Below are positions 1 to 5,985 of a stretch of DNA of 7,598 nucleotides, piece by piece; position 1 is the stretch's first letter, and each line of letters begins with the position of its first letter. The notes under the pieces were generated by a model, which did no database searches, was not told the origin of the DNA, and saw only the letters and a program-made list of their open reading frames with translations. Source of the stretch: Euzebyaceae bacterium (GTDB lineage: Bacteria; Actinomycetota; Nitriliruptoria; Euzebyales; Egibacteraceae); contig JACCXR010000218.1 of NCBI GenBank assembly GCA_013696915.1, positions 1-7,598 of the forward strand, given 5' to 3'. Position numbers and translations under genes: made by a program.

Positions 1-45
1 GGTGTCGATGACAACCGGCCCCCCGGAGTCGGGCGGCACGGTCAC
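1..45 (-). CDS. N-terminus of a putative PIN-domain (VapC-like) toxin, cut by the window edge
   Basis: Only the first 15 codons are present, reading VTVPPDSGGPVVIDT with a GTG start. A short N-terminus leading into a hydrophobic strand ending in Asp-Thr (VVIDT) is what PIN-domain ribonuclease toxins such as VapC show; that Asp would be the first metal-binding acidic residue. The GTG overlaps the stop of the upstream 53-residue gene as GTGA, which indicates translational coupling and supports this start over an in-frame GTG two codons later. The pairing with a small acidic upstream protein fits a type II toxin-antitoxin operon. The family call rests on very few residues; another protein with a similar first strand is possible. 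Confidence 0.45.
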   Translation of the reverse strand, partial: MTVPPDSGGPVVIDT

Positions 46-203
46 GTGTCGTTGATGGCCGCTACGAAGGCGTCCCACTCCTCGTCGGTCAGGTCCTCGA
101 TGAGCATGTCCGCCGGCGGTGGCAGCAGCTGCGCGTGCTGGAGCGCCTCTTCGGGCGGGTACCAGCCACCGGTGGGGCGGTGGGGCTGTTCGTTTGTCGA
201 CAT
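42..203 (-). CDS. Small acidic protein, candidate antitoxin of the PIN-like gene (53 aa)
   Basis: This encodes 53 residues beginning MSTNEQPHRPTGGWYPP and ending EEWDAFVAAINDT. The chosen ATG is preceded by a strong GGGAGG (209-214) five bases upstream; an in-frame ATG at 275 would add 24 residues but lacks this site. The protein has a Pro/Gly-rich N-terminal half and an acidic, probably helical C-terminal half (DMLIEDLTDEEWDAFVAAI). I recognise no DNA-binding fold. Its stop overlaps the start of the putative PIN toxin by four bases, so it is best read as the toxin's cognate antitoxin, with DNA binding perhaps supplied by the HTH gene upstream. That role is inferred from size, charge and gene order only. 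Confidence 0.6.
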   Translation of the reverse strand: MSTNEQPHRPTGGWYPPEEALQHAQLLPPPADMLIEDLTDEEWDAFVAAINDT

Positions 204-312
204 CGCAGCCTCCCTGGGCTCCCCGCCCAGTCTACCGACGGACAAGGAACCACCGAGGGGGGTGGTCACAGGCATACGCGAGAGCTTGCAGTCTTGGCCC
301 TGCCGATGTCGA

Positions 313-580
313 CTACGTCTCGTCGTCCGGTCCGAGGTCTCGTGGTCTGACGGGTACGGGAGCGGCGTCGTCCGCGGGCTCGCTGGGTTGGGCGCGGATG
401 AAGTCCATCAGTTCGTCCTTGAGGACGTAGTAGCGCCGTCCGCGCGGCACGGTGGGTGGGGATGACGCCCTCGCGGGCGTAGCGTCGGGCGGTGCCGAGG
501 TGGACGCCGAGCAGTTTCGCGACGTCGGAGAGGCTCAGCATGTCCCCGAAGTCGTCGGGGTCGGCGAAGCTGCTGGCCAT
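313..580 (-). pseudogene. Excisionase/MerR-type helix-turn-helix protein, frameshifted
   Basis: From the ATG at 580 the frame reads MASSFADPDDFGDMLSLSDVAKLLGVHLGTARRYAREGVIPTH, a typical HTH_17/excisionase N-terminus (residues about 15-45 are the winged HTH). The expected next part, VPRGRRYYVLKDELMDFI, is encoded directly after but one base out of frame, the change falling at about 451. The restored product is 88 residues ending GPDDET at a TAG (313-315); the interval is 268 bases, one more than a multiple of three. Unrepaired, the frame runs on to 266 with an Arg-rich tail. Such proteins act as excisionases of mobile elements or as the DNA-binding part of small toxin-antitoxin operons; the following small protein and PIN-like gene favour the latter. 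A sequencing error cannot be excluded. Confidence 0.7.
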
Positions 581-833
581 GGGTTCGGACTCCAGTCGAC
601 TGGCTGGGATCCGAAGCGGTGTCAGTCTCGACTTGGGCTGAGCATGCCACCAGACAGGGCCATCTAACAAGTTGCAACGCCATGGTGACGAACGTTAGGT
701 CCGGTTAGTGGGGTTCGTGGCGGCGCGTGTCCGTGCCAAGGCCTCGGCCACGACGGCCTCCTCGCATTCCAACGCAGTGGCCAGAGACGCCACAATGGAC
801 GGCTCGTCCCGAAGATGCTTGGTGCTCGCACGC

Positions 834-929
834 GACGTTCATGCGCTCCGCTCCGTGCTGATCGCGGCGGCGTGCATGCTGGCCGTAGCGGCGCTGCTGA
901 CCGTGCGCCGGACCGACGCAGCAACCTGA
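834..929 (+). pseudogene. C-terminal scrap of a membrane transporter (MFS-like)
   Basis: The frame ending at TGA 927-929 reads DVHALRSVLIAAACMLAVA, then ALLTVRRTDAAT: one hydrophobic helix followed by positively charged residues. This is how the last transmembrane helix and cytoplasmic tail of DHA2-type major facilitator transporters usually look. Upstream in the same frame there are no further membrane helices, so only the last helix would remain. The next gene starts 18 bases after the stop. A short hydrophobic segment is weak evidence; chance or another membrane protein is possible. Confidence 0.3.
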
Positions 930-935
930 CAGTAC

Positions 936-940
936 GGAGA
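936..940 (+). promoter_or_regulatory. Ribosome binding site of the cyclase gene
   Basis: GGAGA lies seven bases before the ATG at 948 and fixes that start. Confidence 0.6.
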
Positions 941-947
941 AGCCCCC

Positions 948-1604
948 ATGACCGGGACGTTCGTGGACCTGAGCCATGTCATCGAGCACGGCATGACGAC
1001 CTACCCCGGACTCCCCGGCCCGACCGTCAGCGACCACCTGACGCGCGACGCGTCACGGGACCACTACGCGCCGGGCACGGAGTTCCACATCGCCCGCATC
1101 GACATGATCGCCAACACCGGTACCTACCTGGACACACCGGCGCACCGCTACGCCGAGGGATTCGACCTCGCCGGGCTGGCGTTGGGCTCGGTCGCCGACC
1201 TCCCCGGCATCGCGCTGACCGCGACGGAGCAGGCCATCGGCCCGGAGCTGCTGGAGGACCTCGACATCGCCGGCAAGGCGCTGCTGTTCGCCACCGGCTG
1301 GGATCGCCACTGGCGCACCGAGCGCTACGGCGCACCCGATCACCCCTACCTGAGCCGCGACACGGTGAGCGGGCTCGTGGACGCCCAGGTCGCGCTGGTG
1401 GGCATCGACTCGGTCAACATCGACGACACCCGCGGCGGCGAACGGCCCGCGCACTCGGGCCTGCTCGCCGCCGGCATCCCGCTCGTCGAGCACCTGACCG
1501 GACTTGACCGGCTCGCGGGACATTCCTTCCGGTTCTTCGCCGTCCCCGTCAAGGTCCGCGGCGTGGGCACCTTCCCCGTCCGCGCCTTCGCCATCCTCGA
1601 CTGA
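948..1604 (+). CDS. Cyclase-family (kynurenine formamidase-like) metal hydrolase
   Basis: The 218-residue protein matches the cyclase family PF04199, whose members hydrolyse amide or ester bonds, as kynurenine formamidase does for N-formylkynurenine. Visible landmarks: FVDLSHVIEHGMTTYPG at residues 5-21; NTGTYLDTPAHRY at 56-68, at the place of the metal motif HxGTHxDxPxH; LLFATGW at 112-118; VGIDSVNIDD at 151-160; GIPLVEHL at 176-183; and the C-terminal VPVKVRGVGTFPVRA. Asp62 and His66 of the motif are kept, but the first two His are Asn56 and Tyr60. I believe this variant recurs in a subgroup of the family, so it need not be inactive, but the substrate cannot be predicted. Length is normal (about 210-260). 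The gene appears monocistronic, preceded by a transporter scrap and followed by a convergent pseudogene. Confidence 0.88.
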   Translation: MTGTFVDLSHVIEHGMTTYPGLPGPTVSDHLTRDASRDHYAPGTEFHIARIDMIANTGTYLDTPAHRYAEGFDLAGLALGSVADLPGIALTATEQAIGPELLEDLDIAGKALLFATGWDRHWRTERYGAPDHPYLSRDTVSGLVDAQVALVGIDSVNIDDTRGGERPAHSGLLAAGIPLVEHLTGLDRLAGHSFRFFAVPVKVRGVGTFPVRAFAILD

Positions 1605-1664
1605 GCCATCCTCACGGGCCCGTCAGCCGGGATCCACCGAAAAGATAGGCGTTGACGGGGTCGC

Positions 1665-2238
1665 CTACATAGAAATTGCCCTCTGAGGCGCATCGGCAAC
1701 GCGGACGTTCTCGCGCACCACGGTCGACAGGACGGCCTCGCCGGGCCGGGCACGCAACGCGTCGACGACTTCGGTGGCTCGAGCGCGGTGATCCACCCGG
1801 CAGGCGAGCACTCGAAGCCGCAGGTTCGGGTTGATACGTCGCTGCACCGTCGTGATGCTTCGGTGGACCGCGGCGAGGCCGTCCAACTCCATCGCATGAG
1901 CCGCGACGGGCACGAGCGCCTCGTCGGCCGCGGCGAGTGCCGCGATGACGACGTGGCCGAGCGTCGGCGGGCAGTCCAGGACGACGACGTCGAAGTCTTC
2001 CCTCCTGGGAGTGCCCGGCGCAACGCGTGGTGCACGTCCACTGTCTCCGTGATGGCAAGGTCGCGCAGATTCGGTGACGCCGGCACGAGCCACAGGTTCG
2101 TCCAAGACGTGGCGACGGGCCAATGCGTCAAGGCGCGCGTCGTGGAACACGTCGAGGATTCGGTCGTCGAGTTGGTGCACGCCGAGCCACGCCGACGCAG
2201 ACCCTTTCAGCATCGAGATCGACGAGCGACCGCCTACC
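1665..2238 (-). pseudogene. ParA/Soj-type partition ATPase, decayed
   Basis: Three reading frames together spell most of a ParA ATPase. Around 2238-2206 GRRSLVDLDAE matches the strand after the P-loop; from 2204 GSASAWLGVHQLDDRILDVF continues one base shifted; from about 2110 LWLVPASPNLRDLAITETV follows in another frame; from about 2006 FDVVVLDCPPTLG (Walker B region) and, near the end, VVRENVRVADAP are again in the earlier frame. Frame changes therefore lie near 2205, 2110-2125 and 2001-2012. The N-terminal KGGxGKT P-loop is absent in every frame upstream, and the C-terminus stops early at TAG 1665. Without the P-loop the product could not bind ATP. ParA proteins segregate plasmids or chromosomes, so this is probably the relic of a plasmid or integrative element. 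No ParB gene is seen. Confidence 0.8.
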
Positions 2239-2481
2239 GCCGACGCAGGAACCAGGGCGGACGTGGGAGCGAACGGGCCCCCGAAGCCATAGGGCCCATG
2301 ACGCTGAGTAGGAGGCCGATGAACGCGTGGCATCATGCTGATGCTGCTGCTATGTCCGCAGAACGTCTGAGCACCATTCTCCCGGAAGCCGGATAGCGAC
2401 AACCGGCGTTCTCTCTCGCCGCGACCGGATCAGCCGATACCAGAATGTTCGATCGGCCCGGCAAGCGTGAGCGGCCGGCCG
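2239..2481. other. Gene-free spacer between ParA relic and TfoX-like gene
   Basis: No coding similarity was recognised in any frame. A perfect 10-base palindrome CGGCCGGCCG (2472-2481) sits directly after the TfoX-like stop codon (minus strand). It could form a small stem, but no T-run follows, so a terminator is not claimed. Confidence 0.4.
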
Positions 2482-2826
2482 TTAGGTGGCGACGCTGACG
2501 AATTGGAGGGCTTCGCGGGCGAGCGGTTCCCAGTTGTGGTTCTGCTCCTCTGGGAGGGTCGCCCACTCCTTCATCAGGCGCCCGTCGCGCCGTGGTTCGA
2601 AGCGCATGGCCGCGCCTGCGGCGACGAGTTCGTCGACGCGTGCGCGAGGAAGCTTCACGACGAGTTCGCCGCGACACAACATCGCGAAGATCCTCTTGTT
2701 GGTTCTGAGGCCTGGCATCCGGCCGAAACCGGTTCCCTGCTCAACGTGCGGCTGGCTGAGGAGACGCGCGGCAAGCTGCTCGAACAGGTCTGCGGCGGCC
2801 CGGCCGGTCTGGGGCGACCCGGTCAT
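2482..2826 (-). CDS. TfoX N-terminal-domain protein (114 aa)
   Basis: The product of 114 residues matches the TfoX N-terminal domain family: LFEQLAARLL near residues 14-23, then GFGRMPGLRTNKRIFAML, ELVVKLPRARVDELVAAG, the diagnostic GRLMKEWATLP, and a closing W-P-LAREALQF. It is a single-domain stand-alone form, common in actinobacteria and without a known activity; it should not be read as a competence regulator on this evidence. The ATG at 2826 is chosen because it overlaps, as ATGA, the TGA of the frame-restored upstream hydrolase, so the two were translationally coupled. The same frame is open further upstream to 3000, but that part overlaps the hydrolase and reads as low-complexity shadow sequence. 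No separate ribosome binding site is evident, again consistent with coupling. Confidence 0.8.
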   Translation of the reverse strand: MTGSPQTGRAAADLFEQLAARLLSQPHVEQGTGFGRMPGLRTNKRIFAMLCRGELVVKLPRARVDELVAAGAAMRFEPRRDGRLMKEWATLPEEQNHNWEPLAREALQFVSVAT

Positions 2827-3748
2827 CGATGGGTACCGGGGTGGTCGAGCGGCGGGGGGGCGCTTCGGGTCCCGTACCAGCCGCGCACCGCCTCCGCGAA
2901 CTCCTGAGGGCGTCGGACTGGAGGTAGTGCCCTGCCCCGTGGAGCGTGACGGTGGTGTGGTGCGGCAAGGTGGTCTCCCATCGCTGCCGCTCTTGGTCAC
3001 GAAAGGCGATGTCGCCGTCGGCCCACAGGATGAGGGCGGGAAGCTGCTCGATCACATTTAGGTTGTGCTGCACGTCGGCGAGGAAGCCGCGGCTGCGGAT
3101 AATCGAGCGCGGAAGCACGGCGCTGGCATGGCGGCGCTGCCGGGTGGAAAGGGCGGCGCGGTAGTGCCTCATCTCGGCCGGCGACGGTGTGCGGCGACGG
3201 TGACCTGCGGGGATCATGATGTTGACGAACAGGTTGAGGCGCCTGATGAGCTCCCGGCCCACAAGGCCTCCCATCGTGTGGGAGAAGAGCTCGAAGTGCA
3301 GCTCGCCGTTGACCGGCCACCCCCATGTGTTGGCCAGGACCAGCCCGTCGAACCGGTGTGGGCTCCGCTCGGCCGCGGACAGCCCGATCGGGCCGCCCCA
3401 GTCGTGGGCCACGAGGGTCACACCGGACAGCTCGAGGCGCTCGATGAACGCGCTGGTAACAGCGGCGTGCTGTTCAGGCAGGTACTCGTAGCCAGGGCCG
3501 GCGTCGGACAAGCCGAAGCCGGGATAGTCCAGCGCGATGCAGCGGAACTCATCTCGCAGCCGCTGGATGACGTCCCGGTAGACGAAGGACCATGTTGGGT
3601 TGCCGTGCAACAGCAGCAGGGTCGGGCCAGCGCCCTCGTCCACGTAGTGGACGCGGTGGCCGTCGAGATCCAAGAAGTGGCTCTCGAAGGGGAACAGCTC
3701 CTCGCTCACCCAGTCGGGGCGCCCCGCGCTGGACCGCCCGTCACCCAT
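2823..3748 (-). pseudogene. Haloalkane dehalogenase-like alpha/beta hydrolase with a C-terminal frameshift
   Basis: From the ATG at 3748 (GGAGGT five bases upstream) the protein has HGNPTW at residues 48-53 (oxyanion region), the nucleophile elbow VAHDWGGP with Asp116 and neighbouring Trp117 (the halide-binding Trp of dehalogenases), the acid in WADGDIAF (Asp246) and the base in GAGHYLQ (His274). This pattern fits haloalkane dehalogenases and close relatives, which cleave carbon-halogen bonds with water; an epoxide hydrolase-like activity is possible. At about 2909 one base is missing: restoring it gives APQEFAEAVRGWYGT and a TGA at 2823-2825 that overlaps the next gene's ATG. The restored protein is 308 residues, normal for the family. 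Unrepaired, the frame runs to 2741 with an unrelated Arg/Pro-rich tail. All catalytic residues precede the shift, so partial activity or a sequencing error are both possible. Confidence 0.8.
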
Positions 3749-3784
3749 AGCCACCTCCGCCGCTCGACGCTCGCACCCGAGCTT

Positions 3785-3814
3785 GCCATAGTAAAGTGTA
3801 CTTGATGGAGTCAA
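3785..3814 (-). promoter_or_regulatory. Putative promoter of the hydrolase-TfoX operon
   Basis: On the minus strand TTGACT (3814-3809) closely matches a -35 box. Candidate -10 elements are TATGGC (3790-3785, 18-base spacing) or TACTAT (3793-3788, 15-base spacing); neither is ideal. The -35 box lies inside the palindrome at 3800-3816, so a bound repressor would block it. Confidence 0.4.
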
Positions 3815-3816
3815 GT
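3794..3816. promoter_or_regulatory. Operator-like palindrome in the divergent hydrolase/HxlR promoter
   Basis: ACTTGA-N5-TCAAGT (3800-3816) is a perfect 6+6 inverted repeat. A third half-site makes an overlapping AAGT-GT-ACTT (3794-3803). The site lies 5 bases before the GTG of the HxlR-type regulator and over the -35 box of the divergent hydrolase. HxlR-family regulators commonly bind such sites beside their own gene, so autoregulation plus control of the hydrolase operon is the natural reading; this is inferred. Confidence 0.55.
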
Positions 3817-3821
3817 CCAGG

Positions 3822-4484
3822 GTGAGCGGGCGATCGTACGGTCAGTACTGCGGGCTGGCGCGAGCCCTCGATGTCGTCGGGGAGCGCTGGAGCCTGCTGA
3901 TCGTCCGCGAACTCCTGGTGGGTCCCGCCCGCTACACCCATCTCGCCTCCGCGCTGCCGGGGGTCGCCTCCAACCTGCTCGCCGACCGGCTGCGCGGCTT
4001 GGTGTCGGCAGGCGTCGTCGAGCGGCGCCTCGACCCGGCCAGCAACAGCGTCGTCTACGCGCTCACGCTGTGGGGGGCTCAGCTCCGCGAGACGGTCGAC
4101 GCCCTCGTCCGCTGGAGCACACCGCTCATGCGCTCGGGCCGCGGGGACGACACGTTCCGGGGCCCGTGGCTCGCTACAGCGCTGCGCGCTCTCCTGGGCG
4201 ACAGGACGAGCGCCACCCCGGTCGCTGTCGGGCTGGACACCGCAGGCACCGTGATGATGGTGCAGCTCGACGGGACGGGCGCCCGTGTCGTGCTCGATCC
4301 GGATCCGCCACCGAGCACTGTTCTGCGGGCCGACCCCGAGGTAGTGCTGGCGCTCGCCGCACGGACAGTCAACGTCGATCAGGCCATCGCCCGAGGCAAC
4401 CTCCAAGGCGATCCCCAAGAACTGGCCGCGGTGTTCGGCGCGGCCGACAGCGGAAACGCCAGACGGCCACCCCTGCCAACGTGA
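3822..4484 (+). CDS. HxlR-family transcription regulator with C-terminal SCP2-like domain
   Basis: The 220-residue protein opens with YGQYCGLARALDVVGERWSL (residues 6-25), the signature of HxlR-type winged HTH regulators including the conserved Cys10. The wing and recognition helix follow (RYTHLASALPG, SNLLADRLRGL, GVVERR) up to about residue 105. From about 115 to 210 the sequence fits a SCP2 sterol-carrier-like domain (VAVGLDTAGTVMMVQLDG, VLRADPEVVLALA, DQAIARGNLQGD), a known fusion in actinobacteria that may sense a hydrophobic ligand. The only in-frame start after a TAA at 3792-3794 is GTG 3822; the ribosome binding site is weak, so a leaderless or near-leaderless message is possible. It is divergent from the hydrolase-TfoX operon and shares its control region, so it is probably that operon's regulator. 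Confidence 0.9.
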   Translation: MSGRSYGQYCGLARALDVVGERWSLLIVRELLVGPARYTHLASALPGVASNLLADRLRGLVSAGVVERRLDPASNSVVYALTLWGAQLRETVDALVRWSTPLMRSGRGDDTFRGPWLATALRALLGDRTSATPVAVGLDTAGTVMMVQLDGTGARVVLDPDPPPSTVLRADPEVVLALAARTVNVDQAIARGNLQGDPQELAAVFGAADSGNARRPPLPT

Positions 4485-5298
4485 CGTTCCGCCGCCCGGA
4501 GAGCCGCACGGGGACGACAACGGCGGCGAGGACCAGCATCGGCGCCCCGCCGCGGCTCCACAGAGCGCGGAGCCGCTGGCGCCTGCCACCACATCACGGG
4601 CGACCCGTAACGGGCGGACCTCCGCCAGGGTGCTGATATCCCCCGGCTCCCGCACGGCGGGCGGAGGCGTTGCCCTCGCCGCTGGCGGTCAAGGACGGCG
4701 CCGGCATGGCAGACGCGGGCGCCAAAGGCGCATCGACGGCCGGGGTGGCGGCAGCGACCGGAGGCACCCGCGACGGTTGCCGGCGGACAGCGACGGCCGT
4801 GAAGGCGCCGAAGAGCGCCGCCGAGTCGGCAAGCCAAGACGTCACCGCCGCCGGCGAACAGCGCCCGGTAGAGCGCGAGCTTCGCATGCCTGGACGAGTG
4901 CTGGTCAACGTGAGACAGCCCGCCACCTACGGCGGGCCGCCGCGGACAATCCTGACAGCCGCGCCGCCAGAGGAGACAAGGGCGATCGAGAGCTTTGACA
5001 CCGCCCCCGCCCCGTCCAGCTCGCCAGCCAGCCCGCCGAGCGTCGGCGAGACCGGATCCCACGAGGACGCGCGCGTGTTGCGTCATGAGCCCGTCGCCGT
5101 GCCAAGCATCGACCGCCATTTCAACGATCAGCGCCCGACGGTGAAGCCGATCACCATTACGGCCGCGGCGTCGCTGCCGACCGCGGCGACCTACTGCCGG
5201 CGCGGGGTTGGACTGAACTGGTCACTGCCGCCGCCGCTGTCACCGTCGCTGGAGGCGAGCCGGCGGGCGGGTGAACCCGAAGCGACCCCAGCGACGGT
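4485..5298. other. About 800 bases without a recognised intact gene
   Basis: Between the HxlR-type gene and the RES toxin no frame gives a recognisable full protein. The longest open frame is on the plus strand from TTG 4670 to TAG 5302 (210 codons), with GGAGG at 4663-4667 only two bases before the TTG. It is Ala/Pro/Thr-rich, has no recognised motif, and its stop shares the bases CTAG with the RES stop. A minus-strand frame sharing the same wobble positions (4926-4594) has equally high G/C wobble content but is cut by stops further upstream. I cannot tell which strand, if either, is or was coding. A minus-strand fragment at 4825-4909 is listed separately. Confidence 0.5.
4825..4909 (-). pseudogene. 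Possible remnant of a TOTE-type archaeo-eukaryotic primase
   Basis: About 28 codons read VDQHSSRHAKLALYRALFAG followed by GGDVLACR. The pattern K-x-ALFRSLF-xGR-DDVYALRW is the N-terminal signature of the primase domain of TOTE conflict-system proteins as I recall it. After this point the frame loses resemblance, and the helicase and nuclease parts are absent from the window. If right, it is a short scar of a large anti-mobile-element protein. The match is short and lacks the Trp that usually follows, so it is tentative. Confidence 0.3.
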
Positions 5299-5985
5299 CT
5301 AGCTCTCTTCGTCGAGGAGCCCGCTGTCCTCCAGAGGCACGAATTCGGGCGAGTGCAGGCCGCCCTGGACGTTGAGCCCGTAGCGCGCGAGATCGCGGAG
5401 GAGCGCCGCGTCGGTCGCCGGACGTTCCAACTCGACGGCCCAGCCGTCCTCATCGCCGTAGGGAGGGTGCGCGCCGGCAGCGTCGAGCAGGGTCACGGTG
5501 TCGAGCTGCTGGGCGGGGTCGTGACGCGCCAGCCCGCGCAGTGCCCGCCAGCCGGCGTCGAACAGCGCTTCCGCCCATGCTCGGGTGGCGGGTCGGTTTG
5601 GCACCGTGTGGATCTCCCCAGTGATGCCGTAGCCGCGAGCCGCGGCGCAGGCTAGGTCCGCCGCGTCCGGCGCGCCGTCAGGGGCGACGACGCATGCCAT
5701 GCGCCGCCGCTCGAGCGCACTGGCCGGGATGACCTGGTGACCCTGATACACCTCGAGCACCGCGGCGGTGCGGCTGCCGGCCAGGTAACAGGCCCCGTTG
5801 GGCTCCTGCAGGTCGAACCTGCCGCCACGGTCAGGGTCGGCGTGCGCGGAGGCGAACCACCACGGACTGCGTTCGACGCCGTTGGACGGGTCGATGTGGG
5901 CGTACAGCCGGAACAGGCCACGTCCGGCCACGGGCGCAGAGGGGAACCGGTCGAGGCCTCCGCTCGGTGGCGTGCCGAGTGGCAT
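5299..5985 (-). CDS. RES-domain toxin (type II toxin-antitoxin)
   Basis: The 228-residue protein carries the RES fold: LFRLY at residues 24-28, GGRFDLQEPNGACYLAGS at 54-71 with Arg56, and AAVLEVYQ at 74-81 with Glu79. RES toxins are related to ADP-ribosyltransferases; characterised members such as MbcT degrade NAD+ and ParT modifies a metabolic enzyme. The third signature residue, a Ser usually in a YxSR-like context, is not evident; the likely equivalent segment reads GWRALRGLARHDP (145-157). Translation starts at an ATG sharing one base with the antitoxin stop (TGATG), so the two are coupled, antitoxin first, which is the usual order. The frame is open far upstream, but that part overlaps the antitoxin. 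Toxicity is inferred from family and partner. Confidence 0.82.
   Translation of the reverse strand: MPLGTPPSGGLDRFPSAPVAGRGLFRLYAHIDPSNGVERSPWWFASAHADPDRGGRFDLQEPNGACYLAGSRTAAVLEVYQGHQVIPASALERRRMACVVAPDGAPDAADLACAAARGYGITGEIHTVPNRPATRAWAEALFDAGWRALRGLARHDPAQQLDTVTLLDAAGAHPPYGDEDGWAVELERPATDAALLRDLARYGLNVQGGLHSPEFVPLEDSGLLDEES

Larger units (their letters stand above)
581..947. other. Intergenic stretch with gene remnants only
   Basis: No intact gene is recognisable. It contains an 8-base perfect palindrome GTTGCAAC (671-678) upstream of the HTH gene, which could be an operator but is short. On the minus strand 838-695 is open for 47 codons with mostly G/C wobble bases and ends in TAA, but has no start codon and follows a TGA directly; part of it reads DEPSIVASLATALECEEA. 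This may be the tail of a lost gene. The right end carries the transporter scrap annotated separately. Confidence 0.5.

Noticed and set aside
1614..1623. Palindrome ACGGGCCCGT after the cyclase gene as a terminator
   Set aside because: Only ten bases with no loop and no T-run; too short to claim.
1346..2131. Long minus-strand open frame of 261 codons from ATG 2131
   Set aside because: Only its first 30-40 codons are coding-like (a ParA segment); the rest is a shadow of ParA and of the cyclase gene.
3749..3814. Longer start for the hydrolase at ATG 3814
   Set aside because: It would begin within the promoter/operator palindrome and add residues without similarity; ATG 3748 has a good GGAGGT.
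4379..5119. Minus-strand open frame of 246 codons
   Set aside because: It overlaps the HxlR-type gene's end, is Arg/Gly/Cys-rich without domains, and only about 28 codons look like a known family.
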